Assembly (NCBI GenBank): GCA_903857815.1
Contig: CAIOGK010000073.1
Location: 1-6,005, forward strand
DNA: 6,005 bases
Direction: 5' to 3'
Source of the DNA: Candidatus Falkowiibacteriota bacterium
GTDB taxonomy: Bacteria; Patescibacteriota; Patescibacteriia; Patescibacteriales; UBA12465
This document shows, piece by piece, positions 1-6,005 of the stretch. The notes beneath the pieces were generated by a model. The model had not been told where the DNA came from and ran no database searches. It worked only from the letters and a program-made list of their open reading frames with translations. Numbering within the stretch: the stretch's first letter is position 1; the number at the start of each line of letters is the position of its first letter. Made by a program: the position numbers and the translations under genes.

Positions 1-1433
1 ACTTTATATTGTTTTTTTATACTTCTATCTTCTTCGGCTCGCTTTTCTTCGATAACTTCTTTCGCTCTAATCCGCAATTCTTCTAAATTTAATTTATCTA
101 ATTCTTTAGCTTTTTTAGAAAGACCGACCTTATCATTTAATTCTGGATTTTCAATTACTTCACTAAGTAATACGTCTAAAATAGCGCCTATCTTCGGTCC
201 CGGAGCAATACACAAAACATTCATTAAATCATCGCCATTTATTTTTAACATTTTAACAGAAATTGGGTCATTTTGCACCATTTCCATCATATACTGCAAA
301 TGGCGTAATTTATAAGGCATTGCCTTCGGCGTTCCGGAGCCCAATCTATCAGCAATGCGCAAATCAATTAAATCTTTTAAATTTTCTTTACCAACTTTTA
401 CAATTAAGCGGCGAACTGAAGCGGCGGTAACTTCTCCAACATTATAATAGAACATGTGATTTTTTACCAGATTCACAGTTCTAATTCTATCATCATTGGA
501 AAATTTTAAACGCGTCATTATCTTTTCAGCCATCTTTGCCCCGACATATTCATGATTATAAAATGTTGCAATATTATCAATTATTTTTCTAGTCTTCGGT
601 TTAGCAACATCATGAAGCAGCGCCGCAAACCGAACTTGCCATTCTTTGCTAGGACAATTTTTTAAAGCTAAAACATTATGTTTAAAAACATTATAAATAT
701 GATGTCTATCCTGTTTTACATCAACTCCTTGTTCTAATTCGGGAATTATATATTGTAATAATTTACAATCATGTAAAAGCATAATTCCTTCCGCCGGTTT
801 ATCGGATGCTAGAATTTTTATAAACTCATCTCTAATTCTCTCTTTGGAAACAAATTTTAAACTTCCGGCTAGTTTGGTAATTCCGCGCTGCGTCTTTGGC
901 TCCAATTCAAAACCTAATTGAGTACTAAAACGTACCGCTCTCAACATACGCAGAGCATCCTCTTTAAACCTATCTGATGGTTCGCCAACCGCCCTAATTA
1001 TTTTTAACTTTATATCTTTACGGCCGCCAAATAAATCTATTATCTCTTCTGGATTCTCCGGATTCAAAGCTAGGGCATTAATCGTAAAATCACGACGCTC
1101 TAAATCCTTGTCTAATTTTTCTTCAAATAATACTACGTCTGGATGGCGTCTATCGGAATAACCTTGTTCACTGCGGTAAGTGGTTATTTCTAAAACATCT
1201 TTTAACACTTCGCCCTCTTTAATCGGTAATAAAACTGTTCCAAAATTATTTTCATATTTTGCTAATGGAAAAATCTTTAATATTTCTTCTGGCTTAGCGT
1301 TAGTCGTTATATCCCAATCTTTAGGCTCTTTGCCCATTAAAAAATCCCGCACGCAGCCGCCCACTATATAAGCCTCAAAGCGCTCCTTTTTAAGAGCGCT
1401 TGTCGTTTTAATTACGTATTCAGGAATATTCAT
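1..1433 (-). CDS. cca: CCA tRNA nucleotidyltransferase / poly(A) polymerase family protein with HD domain (3' end cut by window edge)
   Basis: This class II nucleotidyltransferase most likely adds or repairs the 3'-terminal CCA of tRNAs in the cytoplasm using CTP and ATP. I translated it from ATG at 1433; 477 codons are open and no stop is reached. The head domain shows VGGCVRD (24-30), the metal-binding DWD (Asp39 and Asp41), RRDFTINALA (113-122) and DLFGG (133-137). EDALRMLRAVRF (158-169) contains the EDxxR motif that reads the incoming base in this family. An HD phosphohydrolase-like domain follows, with HHIYNVFKHN (244-253), LLHDVAKP (272-279), His294 and His326. The tail from about 438 is rich in Lys and Glu and probably helical. 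The start lies 2 bases after the hydA stop and has an AAAGG ribosome site, so it is likely co-transcribed and coupled. Poly(A) polymerase is the main alternative; the two activities cannot be told apart from motifs alone. Confidence 0.9.
   Translation of the reverse strand, partial: MNIPEYVIKTTSALKKERFEAYIVGGCVRDFLMGKEPKDWDITTNAKPEEILKIFPLAKYENNFGTVLLPIKEGEVLKDVLEITTYRSEQGYSDRRHPDVVLFEEKLDKDLERRDFTINALALNPENPEEIIDLFGGRKDIKLKIIRAVGEPSDRFKEDALRMLRAVRFSTQLGFELEPKTQRGITKLAGSLKFVSKERIRDEFIKILASDKPAEGIMLLHDCKLLQYIIPELEQGVDVKQDRHHIYNVFKHNVLALKNCPSKEWQVRFAALLHDVAKPKTRKIIDNIATFYNHEYVGAKMAEKIMTRLKFSNDDRIRTVNLVKNHMFYYNVGEVTAASVRRLIVKVGKENLKDLIDLRIADRLGSGTPKAMPYKLRHLQYMMEMVQNDPISVKMLKINGDDLMNVLCIAPGPKIGAILDVLLSEVIENPELNDKVGLSKKAKELDKLNLEELRIRAKEVIEEKRAEEDRSIKKQYK
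1379..1400 (-). repeat. GC-rich inverted repeat early in cca coding region
   Basis: Perfect 7-base arms AGCGCTC and GAGCGCT (1379-1385 and 1394-1400) enclose an 8-base AT-rich spacer. In the mRNA the stem could extend by one G-U and one A-U pair to leave a four-A loop. It lies about 34-55 bases into the cca coding sequence. It is not followed by a T-run on the minus strand (TTTGAG), so it does not look like an intrinsic terminator. It may be chance or a weak mRNA structure affecting early translation. Confidence 0.45.
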
Positions 1434-1435
1434 AG

Positions 1436-3133
1436 TTACCTTTTTTTAGCAGAAAACTTGGTGTGCAATAATTTAGCCGACAATTTATTTTTTTTAACCC
1501 AATCATAATACTCGGTCATTTGTCTGTTTTCATGCGCCCTTCTAACACTCTTGCCACTATCTATTTTATACATCCCTTCTAAGCGCTGTTTTCTAATTAC
1601 ATCAGTCGTTGGCATAGGCTGTCCGCCACCGCCAAGACACCCCCCCGGGCAAGCCATTACTTCTATATAATGATACTGATTAAGTTTTGGTAAGAGCTGT
1701 TCAAAATGACCGATTCCATTAACAACCGCGATTTTTAATTTATGACCCGCTAAATTAACGGAAGCTTCTTTTAATCCTTTAAGGCCTCTAACTTCTTTAA
1801 ATTCTAAACGACTTGAACATAATTTATTTTTACTACCCTTACAAGCCATGGATATTGCCGACCTTAAAGCCGATTCCATTACTCCTCCCGAGGCGCCATA
1901 AATTGCCGCCGCCCCTGAACCATCATTAAATATTGGGTCAGTTTCACTATCCGCTAAATTTTTAAAATCAATTTTATTCTTCTTTAAAATAAAAGCAAAT
2001 TCCCGAGTTGTTAAAACATGGTCAACTAAAGGTCGACCTTCATACTTTAATTCCGGTCTAGCCGCTTCATATTTTTTAGAAGTACACGGAACAATAGAAA
2101 CAACAATAATTTTTTTAGCATCAATCTTATTTTTTTTAGCAAAATAACTTTTAATCGCTCCCGCACTATGGATATGTGGTGAACGAGCAGTCGTTAAATT
2201 TGGTAATAATTCAGGATGATAAGACTCGGCATAAGCGACCCAGGCCGGACAGCAAGAAGTTGTCATCGGAAAAACCGCTTTTTTGTTATTTAACCTCTCA
2301 ACTAACTCTTCTGCCTCAGTCATGGTAGTAATATCAGCCCCAAAATTAACATCAAAAACATGAGAAAAGCCTAATATTTTTAAAGCGGTATTAATTTTTT
2401 TAGTACAGTTAACTCCGTATGGCATTCCAAATTCTTCTCCCAAAGAAACCCTAACTGCTGGCGCAAATTGAGCAACTACAATTTTTTTATTATCTTTTAA
2501 ATCTGCTTCGACTTGTTTCCATTCTCCCTGTTCTTGGGCAGCTGCTACCGGACAAACATTAGCACATTGGCCGCAATAAATACAAGCACTATGATTATCT
2601 TTATTTTGTTTAACTTCTTGATTACAACCATTGCCTTCCATCTTCAAAAAGCTAATTCCCTGTTTATCGCAAGCCGAAATACAATTACTGCAATCAATAC
2701 ATTGGGTCCCATCAATTTCAACCGCATTAGCAAACTTATAAGTCTTGCGATTAATTTTACGATCAGAAAAACGAGCAATTTTTAAATTATAGTCTCGCGC
2801 TAAATCAAGCAAAGTACAATTGAATCTTAAAGTACAATCAACACATTTTTCTGCGTGAGAAGCAAACAACATTTCTACATTAAGACTACGAGATTTTATG
2901 ACTCGCTCGGAATCCGTAAAGATTTCCATTCCTTCCAATATAGCAGTTGAGCAAGCAGTACAAAGTTTATCTCTCCCCTTAACTTCAACTACACAAACAC
3001 GACAACCGGCCCGAACATCTAAATCAGGATGATAACATAGGGACGGAATTTTAATTTTATTCGCCCTAGCAACTTCTAAAATAGTCTGGCCTTTGAGAGC
3101 GGAAATTTTTTTATTGTTTATTTTAATATTCAT
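1436..3133 (-). CDS. hydA: [FeFe]-hydrogenase catalytic subunit, CpI-like modular type (group A)
   Basis: This 565-residue cytoplasmic enzyme catalyses 2H+ + 2e- <-> H2 at an H-cluster. Its length and domain order match the clostridial CpI type. A plant-type [2Fe-2S] domain comes first (Cys33, 44, 47, 61, with an extra Cys58), then the His-ligated [4Fe-4S] motif (His93, Cys97, 100, 106). Two ferredoxin [4Fe-4S] motifs follow (Cys145/148/151/155 and Cys184/187/190/194). The H-cluster motifs are TSCCPAW (292-298), VPCTSKKYE (348-356) and EVMACPGGCLGGGGQP (491-506). Cys295, 350, 495 and 499 are the expected ligands. Cys294, Glu273, Glu276 and Ser318 match the proton-transfer path known from CpI, so it should be catalytic rather than a sensory HydS form. 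The usual Met of MPC is Val348. A small-subunit-type C-terminus follows (about 511-546). It starts 2 bases after the NuoF-like stop, as its electron partner. No hydE, hydF or hydG is in view. Confidence 0.96.
   Translation of the reverse strand: MNIKINNKKISALKGQTILEVARANKIKIPSLCYHPDLDVRAGCRVCVVEVKGRDKLCTACSTAILEGMEIFTDSERVIKSRSLNVEMLFASHAEKCVDCTLRFNCTLLDLARDYNLKIARFSDRKINRKTYKFANAVEIDGTQCIDCSNCISACDKQGISFLKMEGNGCNQEVKQNKDNHSACIYCGQCANVCPVAAAQEQGEWKQVEADLKDNKKIVVAQFAPAVRVSLGEEFGMPYGVNCTKKINTALKILGFSHVFDVNFGADITTMTEAEELVERLNNKKAVFPMTTSCCPAWVAYAESYHPELLPNLTTARSPHIHSAGAIKSYFAKKNKIDAKKIIVVSIVPCTSKKYEAARPELKYEGRPLVDHVLTTREFAFILKKNKIDFKNLADSETDPIFNDGSGAAAIYGASGGVMESALRSAISMACKGSKNKLCSSRLEFKEVRGLKGLKEASVNLAGHKLKIAVVNGIGHFEQLLPKLNQYHYIEVMACPGGCLGGGGQPMPTTDVIRKQRLEGMYKIDSGKSVRRAHENRQMTEYYDWVKKNKLSAKLLHTKFSAKKR
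1439..1443 (-). promoter_or_regulatory. Shine-Dalgarno-like site for cca
   Basis: AAAGG lies inside the last codons of hydA, with five bases (TAACT) between it and the cca ATG at 1433. It is the clearest ribosome binding site in the window and supports the 1433 start. The other four genes have no comparable purine run. Because it overlaps the hydA reading frame and stop, re-initiation by ribosomes leaving hydA is likely. Confidence 0.5.
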
Positions 3134-3153
3134 AATTATTTAATTTGAATATT
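3125..3153 (-). repeat. AT-rich inverted repeat spanning the NuoF-like stop and hydA start
   Basis: Perfect 8-base arms AATATTCA (3125-3132) and TGAATATT (3146-3153) are separated by 13 bases. In the mRNA the downstream arm includes the U and G of the hydA AUG, while the TAA stop of the upstream gene (3136-3138) sits in the loop. A ribosome finishing the upstream gene would open this weak stem, which would suit translational coupling. The arms are almost all A/T, so chance occurrence is plausible. Confidence 0.4.
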
Positions 3154-4161
3154 TTCAAAATAACTTTTTACCGTAACTGGCAAAGATGAGCCCAAAGAAC
3201 AAAGGCTAGACTCTTCAAGATTATGAATTAAATCATCAAACATTTGTTTATCATATTCAGGCTTATTTGCTAATTCATGCAAACGATAAGTTCCTTCTCG
3301 ACAAGCCGTACAAGCTCCACAACTTTCAGTTTCATAGAACTTTAACCAATAATTAAGTAATTTTTTATAATCAGTTTTTTTCTTATCAAACACCATTAAT
3401 AACCCCGAGCCCTCAACTGGGGCCTGCAATTGATCAGAGCGCAATAATTCACCGCAGACTTCCCCGCCGGTCATTACAAAAAAATCAAAATCTGGATAAT
3501 TACGAGTATCACGTAAAATCTCTTCGGCGCTTATCGACGCTGACAAAGAAAAAACTCCTTTATGTTTTACGGCTCCCGTTAAGGTATAAAGACGCTTACC
3601 TTCATAATCGCCCTTATCTATTAGACTTACATTATAAAAAGTTTCTACATTATTAATTAATGTCGGGTGATAGTTCATGCCGCTATCAGCCGGAAAGGGT
3701 GGTTTTAAACGTGGCTCGGGACGATGGCCTTCAATAATATTTACAATGGCCGTTTCTTCACCACAAATATAAGATGGGGTTTCCGGTTTACAAAAAAATT
3801 CAACTTTATCATAAAATAATCGATATTTTTTATTTTTTAAAACTTCTTTTATTTTTTTAGAATAAGCTTTATAATATTCTGCTTTTAGAAAGAAATGTAT
3901 TTTTTTAATTTTGGTAGAATCTAAAAACTGATATGCTAAATAAACACCATTAACCACTTCCTCAGTTTTGTTAGCTAATAAATACCCGTCCTTTTTAACT
4001 CCCGGTTCTCCCTCAGCGCCATTTACTACAATAAAACCAACCTTCTTTTTCTTTAAAGCATTTTTAACCGCCATCCATTTAAGAGCCGTCGGGTAACCAG
4101 CACCACCACGACCGACTAAACCAACTTCATCTATTTTTTGAATTATATTTTTTTTAGCCAT
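3136..4161 (-). CDS. NuoF/HydB/HndC-family FMN and [4Fe-4S] subunit of the hydrogenase, minimal form
   Basis: This 341-residue protein belongs to the Complex I 51-kDa (NuoF) family, which takes hydride from NAD(P)H onto FMN and passes electrons to iron-sulfur clusters. The FMN glycine loop is GLVGRGGAGYPTALKW (14-29). NGAEGEPG (47-54) follows, then YICGEET (131-137), RLKPPFPA (151-158) and NNVET (170-174). An SLBB-like region spans about 190-260. The [4Fe-4S] motif is ESCGACTACREGT (279-291) with the fourth ligand at Cys321 (SLCSLG). It is much shorter than typical NuoF or HydB (over 400 residues). The N-terminus is trimmed, the thioredoxin-like [2Fe-2S] domain of HydB is missing, and so is the C-terminal ferredoxin domain. 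The NADE/NGDE motif reads NGAE, and the usual GAG before YICGEET is replaced by ETPS. It is 33 bases after the SDR and 2 before hydA, so it is probably the hydrogenase's diaphorase-like partner. Whether it uses NADH, NADPH or another donor is open. Confidence 0.9.
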   Translation of the reverse strand: MAKKNIIQKIDEVGLVGRGGAGYPTALKWMAVKNALKKKKVGFIVVNGAEGEPGVKKDGYLLANKTEEVVNGVYLAYQFLDSTKIKKIHFFLKAEYYKAYSKKIKEVLKNKKYRLFYDKVEFFCKPETPSYICGEETAIVNIIEGHRPEPRLKPPFPADSGMNYHPTLINNVETFYNVSLIDKGDYEGKRLYTLTGAVKHKGVFSLSASISAEEILRDTRNYPDFDFFVMTGGEVCGELLRSDQLQAPVEGSGLLMVFDKKKTDYKKLLNYWLKFYETESCGACTACREGTYRLHELANKPEYDKQMFDDLIHNLEESSLCSLGSSLPVTVKSYFENIQIK

Positions 4162-4194
4162 GTTTTACTCATGAAAAATATTTAAAAGATAATT

Positions 4195-4932
4195 TTATCT
4201 TGCTGTCCAGCCGCCATCAACATGGAGAATAGTTCCGGTTACGTATTTTGATTCATCACTCGCTAAATATAGAGCGGCATAAGCAATATCGTCTGGAACG
4301 CCAACATAACCCAAGGGCGTGTTGCCTTTAACAAGCTTACTAAAACTATCATTATTTAACATCCCCTTAGTCATGTTGGTCATTATAAATCCAGGAGCAA
4401 TCGCATTAATTCTAATTCCATGAGCAGCTAAATCTAGGGCAGCGGCATGAGTTAACTGTACAATTCCGCCCTTAGAGGCACAATATGCAACTGTCCCCGG
4501 TAATCCAACTGTACCAAGAATAGAACTTAAATTAATAATTGAGCCCTTAATTCCTTTTTCTTTCATAACTTGGGCAGCTAATTGAACACCATAAAAAGTA
4601 CCACTAAGATTCACCCCAATAGTTTTATCCCAAACCTCATCGCTTGCCTCTAAAATACTACCAACAGTTCCTACTCCCGCATTATTAACCATGATATCTA
4701 AAGCACTGAACTTCTCTAAAGTTTTTTGAATTAACGCGGCAACTTCTGCGCGCTTAGAAACATCACACTTAACATAAATTGCTTTTTCAGCATCAATTGT
4801 TAAATCATTCGGAGCGTCATAAATATCAGAATAAACAACTCTCGCGCCCTCAGCAACAAACAAATCAGCCGCCGCTTTCCCAATTCCTGAAGCAGCGCCG
4901 GTAATAATCGCGACTTTATTTTCTAGCCTCAT
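4195..4932 (-). CDS. Classical short-chain dehydrogenase/reductase (SDR), probably NAD(H)-dependent
   Basis: This 245-residue Rossmann-fold oxidoreductase of the classical SDR family would reversibly oxidise an alcohol or reduce a carbonyl; the substrate is unknown. The cofactor loop TGAASGIG is at 11-18. Asp36 at the end of the second strand is the residue that usually favours NAD(H) over NADP(H). Asp57, NNAG (83-86) and Asn108 follow. The catalytic set is Ser137, Tyr150 and Lys154 (YCASK). The end reads VTGTILHVDGG (231-241), the usual family C-terminus. All key residues are intact and the length is typical. FabG-like 3-oxoacyl-ACP reductase, glucose 1-dehydrogenase, 3-hydroxybutyrate dehydrogenase and acetoin/butanediol dehydrogenase are all close family members. 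Asp36 argues against a standard NADPH-using FabG. Its place between gap and the hydrogenase genes suggests a role in fermentative NADH balance (inference). It begins 14 bases after the gap stop and has no clear Shine-Dalgarno site. Confidence 0.93.
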   Translation of the reverse strand: MRLENKVAIITGAASGIGKAAADLFVAEGARVVYSDIYDAPNDLTIDAEKAIYVKCDVSKRAEVAALIQKTLEKFSALDIMVNNAGVGTVGSILEASDEVWDKTIGVNLSGTFYGVQLAAQVMKEKGIKGSIINLSSILGTVGLPGTVAYCASKGGIVQLTHAAALDLAAHGIRINAIAPGFIMTNMTKGMLNNDSFSKLVKGNTPLGYVGVPDDIAYAALYLASDESKYVTGTILHVDGGWTAR

Positions 4933-4946
4933 ATATTTAACTAAAA

Positions 4947-5957
4947 TTATTTAATAAATTTTCCTAAGTAAGCAGCTAATTCTACTAAACGGTTAGAATA
5001 GCCCCATTCATTATCATACCAGGAAATAACTTTTAACAAATCTCCGCCAACTACTTTAGTCGAAAGCAAGTCAATAATTGTACTATGAGGATTTCCAATA
5101 ATATCAGATGAAACCAGTTCTTCTTCCGAAGCTTCAATAATCCCTTTCATCTTTCCAGTGGCCGCTTTTTGAAAAGCTTTATTTACCGCTTCAGCAGTAG
5201 TTTTTTTCTCTAATAAATAAACCGTATCACACAAAGAACCAACGGGAGTAGGAACCCGAACAGCTAAACCATCGAACTTGTCTTTAAGTGAAGGAATTGT
5301 TTCAGCTGTTGCTGTTGCAGCACCCGTAGTTGTCGGAACGATATTTATAGCAGCGGCCCGAGCACGTCTTAAATCTTTATGAGGACCATCAACTAAATTT
5401 TGATCGGCGGTATAGGAATGAATAGTAGTCATTAAAGCTTTTTTAATTCCAAAAGTACTTTTAATAACTGCGGTTGCTGGAGCTAAACAATTAGTAGTAC
5501 AGGACGCACAAGAAACGATATGGTCACTGCGACCAACTTTATTTTCATTTACACCCATCACGATAGTTTTTACCCCACCTTTAGCCGGTGCAGAGATAAT
5601 AACTTTTTTGGCGCCAGCTACTAAATGAAGGCTTAAATCTTCCTTAGAACGAAAACGCCCAGTGCATTCTAAAACAACATCGACCTTAAACTTTGCCCAA
5701 GGTAACTCTACCGGATCCTTAATCGCTAAAACCGGAATTTTTACGCCATCGACTACAATCGAATCCTTGGTAGAAGTTACTTTGCGACTATATCTTCCAT
5801 AACAAGAATCTACTTGCAAGAGATGCGCTAAAGTTGCCGCATCGGTTAAATCATTAACAACAACTACATTTAAATTAGGGAAATTATCAAAAATAATTTC
5901 AAAAGCAGCGCGACCAATACGGCCAAAACCATTAATCGCCACGTTTATTTTTTTCAT
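4947..5957 (-). CDS. gap: Type I glyceraldehyde-3-phosphate dehydrogenase
   Basis: This cytoplasmic glycolytic enzyme converts glyceraldehyde 3-phosphate, phosphate and NAD+ to 1,3-bisphosphoglycerate and NADH. The 336 residues match the family length. NGFGRIGR (9-16) is the dinucleotide loop. Asp36 in NDLTD (35-39) is the residue associated with NAD rather than NADP use. The active site is SCASCTTNC (149-157) with catalytic Cys153; His180 in TTIHSYT (177-183) is its partner. DGPHKDLRRARAAA (190-203) and the C-terminal SWYDNEWGYSNR (312-323) are typical phosphate-binding and family motifs. One oddity is Cys150, where most members have Asn (SNASCTTNC), giving a second thiol three residues from the catalytic one. 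It is the first gene after the only visible promoter. The start at 5957 is the one that places the Rossmann strand (KINVAINGFG) directly at the N-terminus; no strong ribosome site precedes it. Confidence 0.98.
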   Translation of the reverse strand: MKKINVAINGFGRIGRAAFEIIFDNFPNLNVVVVNDLTDAATLAHLLQVDSCYGRYSRKVTSTKDSIVVDGVKIPVLAIKDPVELPWAKFKVDVVLECTGRFRSKEDLSLHLVAGAKKVIISAPAKGGVKTIVMGVNENKVGRSDHIVSCASCTTNCLAPATAVIKSTFGIKKALMTTIHSYTADQNLVDGPHKDLRRARAAAINIVPTTTGAATATAETIPSLKDKFDGLAVRVPTPVGSLCDTVYLLEKKTTAEAVNKAFQKAATGKMKGIIEASEEELVSSDIIGNPHSTIIDLLSTKVVGGDLLKVISWYDNEWGYSNRLVELAAYLGKFIK

Positions 5958-5991
5958 AAATATAAAAATCTTAGTTTATTTACTTTTTATT

Positions 5992-6000
5992 ATTATAACA
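5992..6000 (-). promoter_or_regulatory. Extended -10 promoter for the gap-SDR-hydrogenase-cca operon
   Basis: On the minus strand the sequence reads TGT followed by TATAAT, a perfect consensus -10 hexamer (5992-5997) with the extended TGn element (5998-6000). Transcription would start near 5985, giving a leader of roughly 28 bases before the gap ATG. The -35 region would lie beyond the right edge and cannot be checked. The 5958-6005 stretch is very AT-rich, so chance matches are possible, but the extended element and correct placement favour a real sigma-70-type promoter. Confidence 0.65.
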
Positions 6001-6005
6001 TACAA

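Noticed and set aside
1180..1371. Plus-strand open frame of 63 codons
   Set aside because: It lies wholly opposite the conserved head domain of the cca gene, its product resembles no known family, and no ribosome site precedes it.
1379..1400. Intrinsic terminator between hydA and cca
   Set aside because: The stem lies inside the conserved cca reading frame and is not followed by a U-run on the coding strand.
2513..2785. Plus-strand open frame of 90 codons with hydrophobic stretches
   Set aside because: It is antisense to the ferredoxin domains of hydA. Its hydrophobic look comes from the complement of Lys- and Asn-rich codons, and there is no independent support.
1436..3133. NuoG (Complex I) or sensory HydS instead of a catalytic hydrogenase
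   Set aside because: NuoG shares the N-terminal iron-sulfur domains but not the three H-cluster motifs present here, and sensory forms usually lose the proton-donor cysteine, which is kept as Cys294.
4143..4172. Nine-codon leader ORF (ATG at 4172) overlapping the NuoF-like start in another frame
   Set aside because: It is real as an open frame but very short, has no ribosome site and no attenuator-like codon bias; chance is likely in this AT-rich gap.
5958..6005. Divergent plus-strand promoter
   Set aside because: Several TATA-like matches exist, but they are expected in such AT-rich sequence and no spaced -35 or downstream plus-strand gene is visible in the window.

Overview
All five genes in this AT-rich window lie on the minus strand, packed head to tail, so the window is best read from right to left. 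In transcription order they are: type I glyceraldehyde-3-phosphate dehydrogenase (gap, 5957-4947), a classical short-chain dehydrogenase/reductase (4932-4195), a very short NuoF/HydB-type flavin and iron-sulfur subunit (4161-3136), a CpI-like [FeFe]-hydrogenase (3133-1436), and a CCA-adding-enzyme family tRNA nucleotidyltransferase (from 1433, running off the left edge without its stop). The gaps between genes are 14, 33, 2 and 2 bases. A good extended -10 promoter (TGTTATAAT, 5992-6000) sits about 35 bases before gap. I see no other promoter or terminator, so the block looks like one operon.

The genes suggest a metabolic theme. GAPDH makes NADH in glycolysis. The SDR has the acidic residue (Asp36) of NAD-using family members. 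The NuoF-like protein and the hydrogenase together look like a soluble H2-evolving (or H2-consuming) complex that could re-oxidise NADH by reducing protons. This would be a compact fermentative redox module: one gene makes NADH, and three could exchange or discharge it. The link is inferred from co-transcription and family knowledge. The NuoF-like subunit lacks the usual N-terminal extension, has no NuoE/HydC partner in the window, and departs from consensus at its nucleotide and flavin motifs, so its electron donor is uncertain. The HydEFG maturases needed to build the H-cluster are not here. The tRNA nucleotidyltransferase at the end is housekeeping and probably a passenger.

The organism is probably an anaerobic fermentative bacterium with a compact, AT-rich genome, lysine-rich proteins and few Shine-Dalgarno sequences. 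This style fits uncultured Patescibacteria (Candidate Phyla Radiation, Parcubacteria-like), but Clostridia or other anaerobes cannot be excluded from this sequence alone. All four visible stops are TAA and no in-frame TGA occurs, so nothing can be said about UGA reassignment. There is no gene-free stretch longer than 48 bases, and I found no RNA gene, CRISPR array, insertion sequence or origin.
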